From Bradyrhizobium sp. CB1015 (lineage in GTDB: Bacteria; Pseudomonadota; Alphaproteobacteria; Rhizobiales; Xanthobacteraceae), in NCBI RefSeq assembly GCF_025200925.1, contig NZ_CP104174.1:7626001-7690000 (forward strand): a stretch of 64,000 nt of DNA. Direction: 5' to 3'. The notes beneath the pieces are model-generated. The model saw only the letters and a list, made by a program, of their open reading frames with translations, was not told where the DNA came from and ran no database searches. The position numbers and the translations under genes are program-made. The stretch's first letter is position 1; each line of letters starts with the position of its first letter. Of this stretch, positions 43,088 to 52,470 are shown piece after piece.

Positions 43088-43165
43088 GTCATTGCGAGCG
43101 CAGCGAAGCAATCCAGACTGCTTCCGCGGAGACATTCTGGATTGCTTCGCTGGCGCTCGCAATGA
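43088..43165. repeat. Palindromic repeat, family E
   Basis: GTCATTGCGAGCGCAGCGAA and TTCGCTGGCGCTCGCAATGA are inverted around CAATCCAGA...TCTGGATTG. The copy at 28748 is closely similar. Confidence 0.88.
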
Positions 43166-43188
43166 TGATGTGGAGGCAGAGGTGCGCA

Positions 43189-43419
43189 TCACCGCCCGTT
43201 CGCGCGCAACAGCCTCTCGCCGCCTTCCGTCACCGCGATCACCAGCCCGATTCCGGCAATGGTTTCGCGCGCGACGTAGCCGCGCTCGGCGGCATCTTCC
43301 CAGATAGTGAGGCGCGGGCACGAGGTCTTCCAGGTCGCGAGCACCTCGGCGTAGGCGCGCGGCTCGCGCGCCACCCATTCGACGAAGTCCAGCACCAGCG
43401 GATCGGCCGTCTCGCTCAT
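43189..43419 (-). CDS. Small hypothetical protein, 76 aa, coupled to TauE/SafE
   Basis: The product (M-S-E-T-A-D-P-L-V-L-D-F-V-E-W-V-A-R-E-P-R-A-Y) is a compact mainly helical protein with a winged-helix-like turn (W-K-T-S-C-P-R-L-T-I-W-E-D-A, G-Y-V-A-R-E-T). The start overlaps the stop of the TauE/SafE gene by four bases (ATGA), so it is translated with it. Function is unknown; the W-x-D-A-x-x-R-G-Y-V motif looks like a small HTH. The upstream TauE frame reaches into this region, but the separate start is the better reading. Confidence 0.7.
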   Translation of the reverse strand: MSETADPLVLDFVEWVAREPRAYAEVLATWKTSCPRLTIWEDAAERGYVARETIAGIGLVIAVTEGGERLLRANGR

Positions 43420-44198
43420 TGCAAACCTCCCTTGTCGAAGGCGGCCAGAACCGGCGCACGCAGCAGCAGCAGCCAGCCGCCATAGGCGATGTAATAGCAG
43501 GCGATGGTGGTGATCAGCTTGTTGGACCAGGCGATGAACTGCTGGTCGGTCATGGCTTCGAGGATGCGCCGCGCCAGCGTGGTGCCGAGCATCGAGGCTG
43601 CAATCGCGACGGCGGCGAGCACGGGATCGAGACTCGCGGCCTGATCGATGATGCCGCCGAAATAAATCAGCTTGGTGAAATGGCTGATGAGCTGGCACAT
43701 CGCTTTGGTCGCCACCTTCTCGCGCCGGCCGAAATCGCCGCCGAGGAAGAAGGTGTCGAGCAGCGGGCCGGAGACGCCGGTCATCAGCATTAGGCCCATG
43801 CAGATCGTGCCATAGACCGTGCCCTGCCAGAGACGGTCGGGATCCGGCTTGATGTTCGCCGGCAGAAGCCGCGCCATGAAAGGGGTGATGCCGAGCAGCA
43901 GCAGCGCCGTCGGCTTGTCCGGCACGTAGCGGGTCAGCGACCAGGCGGCGAGCGCGACGGCCGCGCCGACCATATAGTTCGCAACCGGCCGCCAGCGGAT
44001 ATGCGCCCGCCACAGAAACGCCCGCCAGCCGTTCGAGGCCATCTGCGTGATCGCATGCAGCACCATCGCGGTCGGCAGCGGCATCAGGGCCAGCAGCACG
44101 CCGATCAGGATCAGCCCGCCCGCCATGCCGAACAGCCCCGACAGGAAGGCGGTAGCCACCATCAGCAATCCGAGGGCAGCGATCATGATGGGCGTCAC
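43416..44198 (-). CDS. Sulfite exporter TauE/SafE family membrane protein
   Basis: The ~260-residue protein has seven or eight hydrophobic helices with the family motif A-F-L-S-G-L-F-G-M-A-G-G-L-I-L-I-G near the start, a G-V-S-G-P-L-L-D-T-F-F repeat in the middle and a cysteine near M-C-Q-L-I. TauE/SafE proteins export sulfite, sulfoacetate or similar anions. The GTG at 44198 has an AGGAG nine bases before it; ATG 44186 is an alternative. It is divergent from a LysR gene with 145 bases between, which may control it. Confidence 0.88.
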   Translation of the reverse strand: MTPIMIAALGLLMVATAFLSGLFGMAGGLILIGVLLALMPLPTAMVLHAITQMASNGWRAFLWRAHIRWRPVANYMVGAAVALAAWSLTRYVPDKPTALLLLGITPFMARLLPANIKPDPDRLWQGTVYGTICMGLMLMTGVSGPLLDTFFLGGDFGRREKVATKAMCQLISHFTKLIYFGGIIDQAASLDPVLAAVAIAASMLGTTLARRILEAMTDQQFIAWSNKLITTIACYYIAYGGWLLLLRAPVLAAFDKGGLQ

Positions 44199-44343
44199 GA
44201 GAGGAATCTCCTGAGGGCGAGTGAGGGACGCAAACTGTTTCACTCCCTCGCCCCGCTTGCGGGGAGAGGCGAAGGGGAACGTGCCTCGCTTGCCCCTCTC
44301 GCGCAAACGGAGTTATCTTGCCCTGGCATCAGTTTTCCTGAGG

Positions 44344-45267
44344 GTGGGTCATTTGCGGCGGCTGCTGTTTCTCAACGGCATCAAGGCGTTCGAGGCGGCG
44401 GCGCGGACCGGCAGCTTTGCTGCGGCCGGGCTGGAGCTGAGCGTATCGGCGGCCGCCGTCAGCCGCATGGTGCACCTGCTCGAAGAGCGGCTCGGCGTCG
44501 CGCTGTTCGAGCGCAAGGCCAATCGCCTGGTGCTGACACAGGCGGGCCGCGCCTATCAGAGCGGGCTGACCCCGATCTTCGATGCGCTGGCGAGCCTCAC
44601 GGCACAGGTGACGGCGCCCGCCAGCGTGCGCGTGCTCACCATCGGCGTCGGCCACACCTTTGCGATGCGCTGGCTGATCCCGCGCCTGTCGGAGTTTCGC
44701 AGCGAGGAGCCCGACATCGAGGTGCGCTTCACCACCGGCGGCGCCGCGGTGCCGTTCGGGGAGGACTGGAGCTGCGGCATCAAGCTCGGCACCGGCGATT
44801 GGCCCGGCCTCGTCGCCGAGCCGCTGTTCGCCGGCGACCTCACCCCCGTCTGCGTGCCGCGCCTCGCCGGCGGATTGAAGCGCCCGGCCGACCTGAAGGG
44901 GCCGAGCCTGATCCGCGTCGCGCACTCACCCGAGGACTGGCCGATCTGGCTGAAGGCGGCGGGCACAGCGAGGATCAACGCTCGCGGGCCCGAGTTCCAG
45001 TTCTACGGCCAGGCGCTGCAGGCCGCGGCCGACGGGCTCGGCATCGCCATGGGCATCCGCCCCTATATCGACGACGATCTCGCGGCCGGCCGGCTGGTGG
45101 CGCCGTTCGACCTCTCGGTACCCAAGGGCATGCGCTGGTACCTGCTCTATCGCAGCTTCCAGACCGAGCAGCGCGACTTTGCCGCCTTCCGCCGCTGGAT
45201 CATGCGGGCGGCATCGGAACCCGCTGCCCGCCCGCGCAAGATCGGCCGTGCTGCAGCGCGGAACTGA
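44344..45267 (+). CDS. LysR-family transcriptional regulator (GcvA-like)
   Basis: The ~307-residue protein has the N-terminal winged HTH (L-F-L-N-G-I-K-A-F-E-A-A-A-R-T-G-S-F-A-A-A, S-A-A-A-V-S-R-M-V-H-L-L-E-E) and a two-lobed effector domain. The sequence is of the GcvA/AmpR group (P-R-L-S-E-F-R, L-F-A-G-D-L-T-P-V). It is divergent from the TauE/SafE gene, a layout common for LysR regulators and their targets, so it probably controls that gene (inferred). GTG 44344 or TTG 44353 may be the start. A family C repeat fragment lies in the shared upstream region. Confidence 0.85.
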   Translation: MGHLRRLLFLNGIKAFEAAARTGSFAAAGLELSVSAAAVSRMVHLLEERLGVALFERKANRLVLTQAGRAYQSGLTPIFDALASLTAQVTAPASVRVLTIGVGHTFAMRWLIPRLSEFRSEEPDIEVRFTTGGAAVPFGEDWSCGIKLGTGDWPGLVAEPLFAGDLTPVCVPRLAGGLKRPADLKGPSLIRVAHSPEDWPIWLKAAGTARINARGPEFQFYGQALQAAADGLGIAMGIRPYIDDDLAAGRLVAPFDLSVPKGMRWYLLYRSFQTEQRDFAAFRRWIMRAASEPAARPRKIGRAAARN

Positions 45268-45370
45268 TGTCGGGCGGCAAAAAAGCCGCCTGCTTGTGAA
45301 CGGCTTCACATCCCAAAATCCGCAAACGTGGTCCCCTGACCCTCCGAAAAGAAACGTGGGACCTACACTC

Positions 45371-45595
45371 ATGACGACCCTCTACGACGGCTTTGACATC
45401 GAATCCTTCGAAGCTGGCAAGGGGCTGTGGCACGCGCGGATCCGCCGTGCCGATCTCAGCCCGGTGGCCATCGACGGCGTGCTGTTTCCGGCCATGGAAG
45501 TCGGCTTCGCCTGGCCCGATCGCGATGCCGCGATTGCCGATGCCAAGCACCACATCGATCGTTTCCGGCTGCGGGCGGGCAGCGACGACGAATAG
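45371..45595 (+). CDS. Small hypothetical protein, 74 aa
   Basis: The 74-residue product starts M-T-T-L-Y-D-G-F-D-I-E-S-F and has an R-I-R-R-A-D-L strand, P-A-M-E-V-G-F-A-W-P-D-R-D and a final amphipathic helix (A-I-A-D-A-K-H-H-I-D-R-F). It has the feel of a compact beta-alpha protein but no family is recognised. It precedes the zinc-ribbon gene by 52 bases in the same direction. Confidence 0.75.
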   Translation: MTTLYDGFDIESFEAGKGLWHARIRRADLSPVAIDGVLFPAMEVGFAWPDRDAAIADAKHHIDRFRLRAGSDDE

Positions 45596-45647
45596 GCGGT
45601 CCGCAGGCGGACCACAGACAGGGCGGCGAAAAGGGGGGAAACCGGTC

Positions 45648-45875
45648 ATGTCCATCATCGAAACCGATGCAGCGCAGCCGCGGATCTACGCCCGCGCAGT
45701 GCTCTCCAATTGCCCGGAATGCGACGGCGATCTCGCGGTGCTCCGCGTGATCGGCGGCCGCGCCGGATGCGAGTACTGGACCATGCGCTGCACCGATTGC
45801 GGCGGCATTCATCTCGACATCCTCGAGCCGAATGTCGCGGCCGGCGACGACGAGGGGCCGCTGCCCGCGGCGTGA
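45648..45875 (+). CDS. Small zinc-ribbon-like protein, 75 aa
   Basis: The product starts M-S-I-I-E-T-D and has two C-x-x-C knuckles, N-C-P-E-C-D-G-D and M-R-C-T-D-C-G-G, separated by V-I-G-G-R-A-G-C-E-Y-W-T, a metal-binding ribbon. The partner or substrate is unknown. GGGGGG lies eight bases before ATG 45648. It runs with the previous small gene and ends 93 bases before uvrB. Confidence 0.78.
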   Translation: MSIIETDAAQPRIYARAVLSNCPECDGDLAVLRVIGGRAGCEYWTMRCTDCGGIHLDILEPNVAAGDDEGPLPAA

Positions 45876-45968
45876 ACCGCAAGGCTGCTGCCAACCTGCT
45901 GTCAGCAGCCTGCACGGCCACGGGCATTCACCCTTTATTGCGGGGCGGACTCGTCCCATATTCGCCTC

Positions 45969-48881
45969 ATGGCGAAGAAACCTGCATCCTCCGAAAAATC
46001 CGGCAAATCCCCGAAGACCAAGGCTCCGAACTCGAAGGCGCATCGCCCCGATGTGCAGCCGATCGGGCCGGCGCTGGCCGAACTGCTCAATCCCGCGATC
46101 AATCGCGGCGATGCGGGCTTGGGATCAGGCACCGGCCTGCAGCCGCCGCCGAACAATTCGCGCGACCGCCGCGCCGGGGGCGAAGCCGCCGCGCATCGCG
46201 CGCGGGCTTCGACGCCAAAGGACTTCCCCAGCGACCACCGAGCGGGACTGGAAGAGGCGCCGCAGGCCAATTACGGAACCGCGGCCACGATTCCGACGCT
46301 CGATCCGGAACTGGCGCGGCAGCTCGGCCTGCCCACCGAGGAGGACGATGCCGAGGCGCTGGCGCGCCCGCCGCGGTCCAAGATGGAGGCACTCGGCGTC
46401 AAGGCCACGGCGGATGCGCTGGAATCGCTGATCCGCGAAGGCCGCCCGGAGTTCCGCAAGGACGACGGCTCCATGAAAGTGTGGACGCCACACCGGCCGC
46501 CGCGGCCGGAAAAGTCCGAAGGTGGCGTGCGCTTCGAGATCAAGTCGGCCTACGAGCCCAAGGGCGACCAGCCGACCGCGATCGCCGAGCTGGTCGAGGG
46601 CATCAACCGCAACGACCGTTCGCAGGTGCTGCTCGGCGTCACCGGCTCGGGCAAGACCTACACCATGGCCAAGGTGATCGAGGCGACGCAGCGCCCGGCC
46701 CTGATCCTGGCGCCGAACAAGACGCTGGCCGCCCAGCTCTATGGCGAGTTCAAGAACTTTTTTCCGGACAACGCGGTCGAGTACTTCGTCTCCTACTACG
46801 ACTACTACCAGCCCGAGGCCTACGTCCCGCGCACCGACACCTACATCGAGAAGGATTCGTCGATCAACGAGCAGATCGACCGCATGCGCCACTCGGCGAC
46901 ACGCGCCCTGCTCGAGCGCGACGACGTCATCATCGTCGCCTCGGTGTCCTGCATCTACGGTATCGGCTCGGTCGAGACCTATACCGCGATGACCTTCGCG
47001 CTGAAGAAGGGCGAGCGCATCGACCAGCGCCAGCTGATCGCCGACCTCGTCGCGCTGCAGTACAGGCGCACCCAGGCCGATTTCACCCGCGGCACGTTTC
47101 GCGTGCGCGGCGACGTCATCGACATCTTCCCGGCGCACTATGAGGACCGCGCCTGGCGCGTGAACCTGTTCGGCGACACCATCGAGACCATCGAGGAGTT
47201 CGATCCGCTCACCGGCCACAAGCAGGACGAGCTCGAATTCATCAAGATGTACGCAAACTCGCACTACGTGACGCCGCGCCCGACGCTGGTGCAGGCGATC
47301 AAGTCGATCAAATCAGAGCTGAAGCAGCGGCTCGACCAGCTCCACAACCAGGGGCGCCTTTTGGAAGCGCAGCGGCTGGAGCAGCGCACCACCTTCGACC
47401 TCGAGATGATGGAGGCGACGGGCAGCTGCGCCGGCATCGAGAACTATTCGCGCTACCTCACCGGGCGCCGCCCCGGCGAGCCGCCGCCGACGCTGTTCGA
47501 ATACGTCCCCGACAACGCGCTGATCTTCGCCGACGAGAGCCACGTCACCATCCCGCAGATCGGCGCCATGTTCCGCGGCGACTTCCGCCGCAAGGCGACC
47601 CTGGCCGAATACGGCTTCCGCCTGCCCTCCTGCATGGACAACCGCCCGCTCCGCTTCGAGGAATGGGACATGATGCGGCCGCAGACCGTCGCGGTGTCGG
47701 CGACCCCGGGCAGCTGGGAGCTGAACGAGAGCGGCGGCGTGTTCGTCGAGCAGGTCATTCGCCCCACCGGACTTATTGATCCTCCCGTTGATATTCGCCC
47801 CGCGCGCACGCAGGTCGACGATCTCGTCGGCGAAGTCCGCGCCACCGCGCAAGCGGGCTATCGCTCGCTGATCACGGTCCTCACAAAACGCATGGCCGAG
47901 GACCTCACCGAATATCTGCACGAGCAGGGCATTCGCGTCCGCTACATGCACTCCGACATCGACACGATCGAGCGCATCGAGATCATTCGCGATCTGCGCC
48001 TGGGTGCCTTCGACGCGCTGGTCGGCATCAACCTGCTCCGCGAAGGCCTCGACATTCCCGAATGCGCCCTGGTCGCGATCCTCGATGCCGACAAGGAAGG
48101 CTTTCTGCGCAGCGAGACCTCGCTGATCCAAACCATCGGCCGCGCCGCGCGCAACGTCGACGGCAAGGTGATCCTCTATGCCGACCAGATGACCGGGTCG
48201 ATGGAGCGCGCCATCGCCGAAACCAACCGCCGCCGCGAGAAGCAGGTCGAGTACAACAACGCCAACGGCATCACGCCGGAGAGCGTGAAGAAGCAGATCG
48301 GCGACATCCTCAACTCGGTCTACGAGCGCGACCACGTGCTGGTCGAGGTCGGCGGCCACGACATGACCGACGACGTCATCTCGATCGGCCACAACTTCGA
48401 GGCCGTGCTGGCCGATCTCGAAACAAGGATGCGCGAGGCCGCCGCCGATCTGAACTTCGAGGAAGCCGCCCGCCTGCGCGACGAGGTCAAGCGCCTGCGC
48501 GCCACCGAGCTCGCCGTGGTCGACGACCCCACCGCCAAGCAGCGCGTGGTCGCGGGCAAGGCCGGCGCCTACACTGGGGCGAAGAAATACGGCGACGCCG
48601 GCAACCTCCCCGTCAGCGCCATGAAGAACAAGAGCGCCGCAACCGCGCTCAAGGCCGGCGGGGCTAAGGGCTCCCGCGTGCACAAGCCGCATCTCGACGA
48701 GATGCACGGCCCGGAATCGCTGCCCTACCGCGAGAGCCGCGCGCTGCCGTCAAAACCGTTCGGCAGCACCAGCAGGATCATCCAGCCGACGGATTCGCGG
48801 CAGTCGGGCCCGGAGTTCGGACCCGCGCCGAAGTCGACGGGCGGCGCGCCGGGGCGGCGCGGGGGGTGGAAGAAGAGGTAG
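45969..48881 (+). CDS. uvrB: Excinuclease ABC subunit B
   Basis: UvrB is the damage-verifying helicase of nucleotide excision repair, working with UvrA and UvrC. The core begins near residue 190 ([14 protein letters not shown]) with Walker A G-V-T-G-S-G-K-T at ~225, the beta-hairpin [10 protein letters not shown] at ~275, D-E-S-H at ~520, helicase domain 2 with [13 protein letters not shown] and Q-T-I-G-R-A-A-R-N, and a UVR motif at ~827. It is 970 residues, versus ~670 usually: the extra ~185 N-terminal and ~110 C-terminal residues are Lys/Pro/Ala-rich and probably disordered. Confidence 0.97.
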   Translation: MAKKPASSEKSGKSPKTKAPNSKAHRPDVQPIGPALAELLNPAINRGDAGLGSGTGLQPPPNNSRDRRAGGEAAAHRARASTPKDFPSDHRAGLEEAPQANYGTAATIPTLDPELARQLGLPTEEDDAEALARPPRSKMEALGVKATADALESLIREGRPEFRKDDGSMKVWTPHRPPRPEKSEGGVRFEIKSAYEPKGDQPTAIAELVEGINRNDRSQVLLGVTGSGKTYTMAKVIEATQRPALILAPNKTLAAQLYGEFKNFFPDNAVEYFVSYYDYYQPEAYVPRTDTYIEKDSSINEQIDRMRHSATRALLERDDVIIVASVSCIYGIGSVETYTAMTFALKKGERIDQRQLIADLVALQYRRTQADFTRGTFRVRGDVIDIFPAHYEDRAWRVNLFGDTIETIEEFDPLTGHKQDELEFIKMYANSHYVTPRPTLVQAIKSIKSELKQRLDQLHNQGRLLEAQRLEQRTTFDLEMMEATGSCAGIENYSRYLTGRRPGEPPPTLFEYVPDNALIFADESHVTIPQIGAMFRGDFRRKATLAEYGFRLPSCMDNRPLRFEEWDMMRPQTVAVSATPGSWELNESGGVFVEQVIRPTGLIDPPVDIRPARTQVDDLVGEVRATAQAGYRSLITVLTKRMAEDLTEYLHEQGIRVRYMHSDIDTIERIEIIRDLRLGAFDALVGINLLREGLDIPECALVAILDADKEGFLRSETSLIQTIGRAARNVDGKVILYADQMTGSMERAIAETNRRREKQVEYNNANGITPESVKKQIGDILNSVYERDHVLVEVGGHDMTDDVISIGHNFEAVLADLETRMREAAADLNFEEAARLRDEVKRLRATELAVVDDPTAKQRVVAGKAGAYTGAKKYGDAGNLPVSAMKNKSAATALKAGGAKGSRVHKPHLDEMHGPESLPYRESRALPSKPFGSTSRIIQPTDSRQSGPEFGPAPKSTGGAPGRRGGWKKR

Positions 48882-48989
48882 GCGGCGCAGGTTATCGGCG
48901 ACGTTCGTGGTTGTGGATTCTCAGATGCGCAATTGCGCATCATAGCTCGCCGCTCTGCGGCGGAATGACGTGCAGAGACCTTACTCCCC

Positions 48990-49376
48990 TCACCCCACGC
49001 TCGCCGTCACCACGGCCATCACCGACAGCAGCAGCACGATCGTCACCAGTTGCAGCGAGGCGACGGGCTGGGTGCGCCAGGCGGTGATCTTGTCGGAGAG
49101 CGACAAATGGGCCTCGAAGAATTTCGGCTCGTAGACGGTCTTGAACAGGTGCGGGAAGCTCGGACCCAGGGTCACGGCGATCAGGGCGTGGGTGAACGAG
49201 GCAACCGCGACGAAGATGGCGACGCCGGGGTCGCCGACCAGGTCGTGGTTGCCGCAGAGCTTGAGCAGGAAGGCCGCAGTGGCGAAGGTCGGGAAGCTCT
49301 GCAGGGTCGCGGTCAGCGCGAGGCCTTCGAGCGCGTTATGCAGGCGGGACTTTCTGGCGGTGGCGATGGCGGCCAT
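48990..49376 (-). CDS. Hypothetical membrane protein, 128 aa
   Basis: The product has three likely membrane segments (F-P-T-F-A-T-A-A-F-L-L-K-L; V-A-I-F-V-A-V-A-S-F-T-H-A-L-I-A-V-T-L; L-Q-L-V-T-I-V-L-L-L-S-V-M-A-V-V-T-A) and starts M-A-A-I-A-T-A-R-K-S-R-L. A GGGAG lies seven bases before ATG 49376. No family is recognised. It converges with uvrB. Confidence 0.75.
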   Translation of the reverse strand: MAAIATARKSRLHNALEGLALTATLQSFPTFATAAFLLKLCGNHDLVGDPGVAIFVAVASFTHALIAVTLGPSFPHLFKTVYEPKFFEAHLSLSDKITAWRTQPVASLQLVTIVLLLSVMAVVTASVG

Positions 49377-49479
49377 GGCACGTCTCCCTGATGACATGCC
49401 GATGACGGTAACTGCGACGCCGGTGGGGTGATGTGAGATGGGTCACGCCCTATTCCGCGACCGGGATCAGCGGCGAGAT

Positions 49480-49519
49480 GGATTCCGGGTTCGCGCCAAG
49501 TGGCGCGCCCCGGAATGAC
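49480..49519. repeat. Short palindromic repeat, family D
   Basis: GATTCCGGGTTCGCG and CGCGCCCCGGAATGAC form a hairpin like those at 13239 and 63656. It is in the 49377-49757 gap; a possible short upstream frame there is not supported. Confidence 0.75.
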
Positions 49520-49757
49520 AGAGAGTTACAGCTTCCCCTGCCCTTGGTCTGGCTCTGCTGTTGCCGCTACCACGCATCCGAATAGCGCGAATTCGTGCAA
49601 CCATCCCATAGCTCGACCAGAAATTGCATACCATGAACCGGGCATTGCGTTCGTGCGTCAAAACGTCTGCAACATCCCTGTGGTTTTGCGGATTGCCGGT
49701 GTGAGAAGCCGCACGTTACCGTTGCGCGACGTCACGGGCCAAACGAGGATAGGCGGA

Positions 49758-50195
49758 ATGACGGTGGAGAAGCTGAATCGCCAACGCGTCGTGCACCTGC
49801 TCGATGCTCTCACACGCGGCGACGTCGAGACGGCGCTGGCCTGCTGCACCGACGACGTCGACTTCCTCACCCACGCGCCGAGCGATGTGATGCCGCACAT
49901 GGTGCCGCGCCATGGCAAACAGGAGCTGCGCGAGTTCTGGCAGACGGTCTTGTCGCGCTATTCGGAAATCCGCTACAAGGCGCCGCGCATCGTCGCTGAC
50001 GACGAGGCGGTCGCGACCTACGTGCACGCCTATTTCAGGAAGCGCAGCAACGACCGCGTCGTGCAATTCGACGCGGCGGTGTTCTACACCTTCCGCGGCG
50101 GGCTGGTGGCGGAGATCCGCGAGATCACCGATTCCTACGACCTGGTGCAGCAGGTGCTGGAGCGGGAGATCGGGCCGCTGATCACGGGGCGGTGA
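49758..50195 (+). CDS. SnoaL-like / NTF2-fold protein
   Basis: The 145-residue protein has the cone-shaped NTF2 fold pattern: R-V-V-H-L-L-D-A-L-T-R-G-D-V-E-T-A-L, D-D-V-D-F-L-T-H, R-E-F-W-Q-T-V, V-A-T-Y-V-H-A-Y-F and a final R-E-I-T-D-S-Y-D-L. The reaction is unknown. ATG 49758 has AGGCGG eight bases upstream. It is followed at 50395 by another NTF2-fold gene in the same direction; the gap between contains a 14-bp palindrome. Confidence 0.8.
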   Translation: MTVEKLNRQRVVHLLDALTRGDVETALACCTDDVDFLTHAPSDVMPHMVPRHGKQELREFWQTVLSRYSEIRYKAPRIVADDEAVATYVHAYFRKRSNDRVVQFDAAVFYTFRGGLVAEIREITDSYDLVQQVLEREIGPLITGR

Positions 50196-50303
50196 GCGTC
50201 GCGGCCCGGACAATTACGGGATTCTATTGCAAATCTCACAAAGAGCGATCAAGTGTGCATTGCAAAAACGTGAATTGCGTTTCGACCGAAATCTGCTAAT
50301 TTA

Positions 50304-50317
50304 TTTGTATACAAATG
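50304..50317. promoter_or_regulatory. Candidate operator, perfect 14-bp palindrome (GntR-like)
   Basis: ATTTGTATACAAAT is perfectly palindromic and contains TTGTATACAA, the core seen in operators of FadR/GntR-type regulators (T-x-G-T-x-x-x-A-C-x-A). It lies 78 bases before the SnoaL-like start, in an A+T-rich promoter-like stretch. No GntR gene is in the window. Confidence 0.45.
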
Positions 50318-50394
50318 AGTTGAGCCCCGGCGCGTGATTGCGCGTGGGGTTGTTTGCCGTTTTTTCCGTCAAGCCAGCTTCAGGACTGCCCCAA

Positions 50395-50835
50395 ATGACA
50401 GAGCACAGCCTCTGGCGTTTCTCGCGTGCGTTGCACCGCGCGATCAACGACAGGCATTTCGAGGACATCAAGGCCCTGATCGACGAGGACGTCGAGTGGG
50501 CGCTCTACGGCCCGATCGACATGTTTCCGTTCCTCGGCGCGCGCCAGGGCAAGGATGCCGTGCTCGACGTCATCCGCCAGCTCGCCGACAATTTCCACGT
50601 CCGCCGCTTCGACCGCGAGAGCATCATGCTGGGCGTCGATTCCGCCGCCTCGATGCTGCGCTATTCGCTGACGGCCCTGGATTCCAACAAGCCGATCAGC
50701 CTGCGCGTGGCGCAGTTCGCCCAGTTCAAGGCCGGCAAACTGATCAGCATGCGGGTGCTGATCGACACCTTCGACCTGGTCGAGCAGGCACTCGGCCGCG
50801 CCATTCATCTGCCGAAGATGACCAGCGTCGGCTAA
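50395..50835 (+). CDS. SnoaL-like / NTF2-fold protein
   Basis: The 146-residue protein starts M-T-E-H-S-L-W-R-F-S-R-A-L-H-R-A-I and has F-E-D-I-K-A-L-I-D-E-D-V-E-W-A-L-Y-G, F-L-G-A-R-Q-G-K-D-A-V and a final Q-F-A-Q-F-K-A-G-K-L-I strand pair, all typical of SnoaL/ketosteroid-isomerase-like proteins. It is related in pattern to the gene at 49758. A terminator follows at 50919. The ligand is unknown. Confidence 0.8.
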   Translation: MTEHSLWRFSRALHRAINDRHFEDIKALIDEDVEWALYGPIDMFPFLGARQGKDAVLDVIRQLADNFHVRRFDRESIMLGVDSAASMLRYSLTALDSNKPISLRVAQFAQFKAGKLISMRVLIDTFDLVEQALGRAIHLPKMTSVG

Positions 50836-50836
50836 C

Positions 50837-50902
50837 GCATGATCCGGACCCGAAGGGCCGCGTTAGCGCAAAGTGCGAAGCGGTTTTCCGAGAAGATCAT
50901 GC
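50837..50902. repeat. Short palindromic repeat, family I
   Basis: GCATGATCCGGACC and AGAAGATCATGCG flank a GCGAAGCGGTTTTCCG part, as at 36545. Confidence 0.78.
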
Positions 50903-50918
50903 GCAAACAACAACCTGA

Positions 50919-50944
50919 AGCGCGATGATGATCATCGCGCTTTT
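50919..50944 (+). terminator. Terminator after the SnoaL-like gene
   Basis: AGCGCGATGA, loop TGA, TCATCGCGCT is a perfect 10-bp stem followed by TTT. It ends the gene at 50395. The rest of the 50836-51206 gap shows no gene, only the promoter region for the gene at 51207. Confidence 0.85.
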
Positions 50945-51206
50945 GGGGGACGCCAACGGGCCCCGCTGTTCGGGACCGATGACGCGGCGATCGCGACGTC
51001 CTGGCCTCCAGCCCCGCCGGATGCCGTCGCATCACGAGCTCGTCATCGGGCGCGCGCCTTTCGCGCGGCCCGTTGGTTCGCGTCCCCTTGCGACCCGCCA
51101 CAATTCCGCAACGAAACATCGGCACTTTCAGCGCCGGAATGGCGCATGGTCATTGCGGCCGCTATAGTGGGGCGGACAGCATGTGCTGGGGTTCGCGGGC
51201 AGGACG

Positions 51207-52115
51207 ATGGAATTCTCGACAGGGTTTGGCTGGACCAGGCTGCCGTTGCTGGCGGCCGCATTCATCTTGGGCTCGGCGCTGACGTTACAGGCGCAGATCA
51301 TTCCGCCCTTCTCCTCACCGGCATCCGACGACGAGGCCGAGGCGGCCGAAACCCCCGAGGTCAATGATCCCGACATCATGAAGGGCATCGACGTCGACAA
51401 GCTCGACTGGAGCCAGCTCGCGGTCGATGCGGGGACCGGCATCGACCCGATGGCCGCCAAGAAGCGCGCCCAGGCCGCCGCCAGGGAAGGGCTCGACTGG
51501 TCGTCGAACCCCAATGCCAACGGCTCCTCGGCGGTGACCGTGAAGCAATCCGTGTCCTCGTTCTGGGATACCCGGATCGGCGCCGACATGACGGTGGCGA
51601 GCGAGCCCAGGACGATGTCCGAGCTGCTGGCGCAGAAGGCCACCAACGGCGGCAGCCTGCCGCAATCCTCGGGCAGCGCCTGGGCGACGGCAACCGCGCC
51701 CGGCGCCGGCGCGATCTGGGACAAGACCGCGGTGGAAGCCAGGGTCGATCCCGGCGCCGAGCACAGCAAGATCGGGGCGTCCCTGACCAAGTCGGTGCCG
51801 CTGTCGAGCGACACCTCGCTGACGCTGCAGAACGGCTACAGCGTCAACCAGCAGGGCACCAGTGCGGTCCCCGGCATCGGCGGCCACGTCACGCGCAATT
51901 ACGAGACCGACCAGACCGCCAAGGTCACCGTCACCGACACCGGCACCAGCATCATTGCCGGCCAGACGCTGTCGACCACCGACGACAAATGGCTGCGCAA
52001 GGTCGGCGCGGAGCAGAAGCTGTTCGACAACGTCACCGTTTCCGGCTCGGTCGGTGAAACCCCGCAAGGCACGCTGAACAAGAGCGTGACCGCGGGCTTC
52101 AAGAAGAGCTGGTAG
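51207..52115 (+). CDS. Secreted hypothetical protein, 302 aa
   Basis: The product has a signal peptide (L-P-L-L-A-A-A-F-I-L-G-S-A-L-T-L-Q-A near residues 12-30) and a low-complexity Ala/Glu region, then repeating beta-like segments (T-V-K-Q-S-V-S-S-F-W-D-T-R, T-S-L-T-L-Q-N-G-Y-S-V, V-T-V-S-G-S-V-G-E-T) ending S-V-T-A-G-F-K-K-S-W. The periodic strands and the terminal aromatic residue suggest an outer-membrane or surface beta-barrel-like protein; no family is recognised. ATG 51207 fits the signal peptide; ATG 51183 is longer by eight codons. Confidence 0.75.
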   Translation: MEFSTGFGWTRLPLLAAAFILGSALTLQAQIIPPFSSPASDDEAEAAETPEVNDPDIMKGIDVDKLDWSQLAVDAGTGIDPMAAKKRAQAAAREGLDWSSNPNANGSSAVTVKQSVSSFWDTRIGADMTVASEPRTMSELLAQKATNGGSLPQSSGSAWATATAPGAGAIWDKTAVEARVDPGAEHSKIGASLTKSVPLSSDTSLTLQNGYSVNQQGTSAVPGIGGHVTRNYETDQTAKVTVTDTGTSIIAGQTLSTTDDKWLRKVGAEQKLFDNVTVSGSVGETPQGTLNKSVTAGFKKSW

Positions 52116-52119
52116 CTTT

Positions 52120-52267
52120 GCCTCTCCCCGCGTGCGGGGAGAGGCCGGAATTTGCGACAGCAAATTCCGGGTGAGGGGGACTCTCCGCGAGTCCAACTCT
52201 CACCGTCCCCGCGGAGACTTCCCCTCACCCCACCCTCTCCCCGCAAGCGGGGCGAGGGAGTGAAGCA
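52120..52267. repeat. Palindromic repeat, family C
   Basis: CTCTCCCCGCGTGCGGGGAGAG and CTCTCCCCGCAAGCGGGGCGAG are the end hairpins. GGAATTTGCGACAGCAAATTCC is an inner hairpin. The remainder of the 52116-52470 gap has no gene. Confidence 0.88.
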
Positions 52268-52470
52268 CCGGCCGAGCTGCGGCCTCACCTCACCGCGACA
52301 GCATTCACACTCCCCTAACCATACGCCACGGCAAAACCCTCGAATGGTCCGGCCTTGCCGCATCTCGGCCCATTTGCGGTCAAAATCGGACGCCCTGATG
52401 CGGCTTGCCTCACAGACGTCGTCGTGCGGGGGACACTCGCGCTGCGCTCAACGCGAACAGGGGAATAACG

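Noticed and set aside
46125..47264. 379-codon minus-strand frame opposite uvrB
   Set aside because: Antisense shadow; uvrB motifs run through the region on the plus strand.
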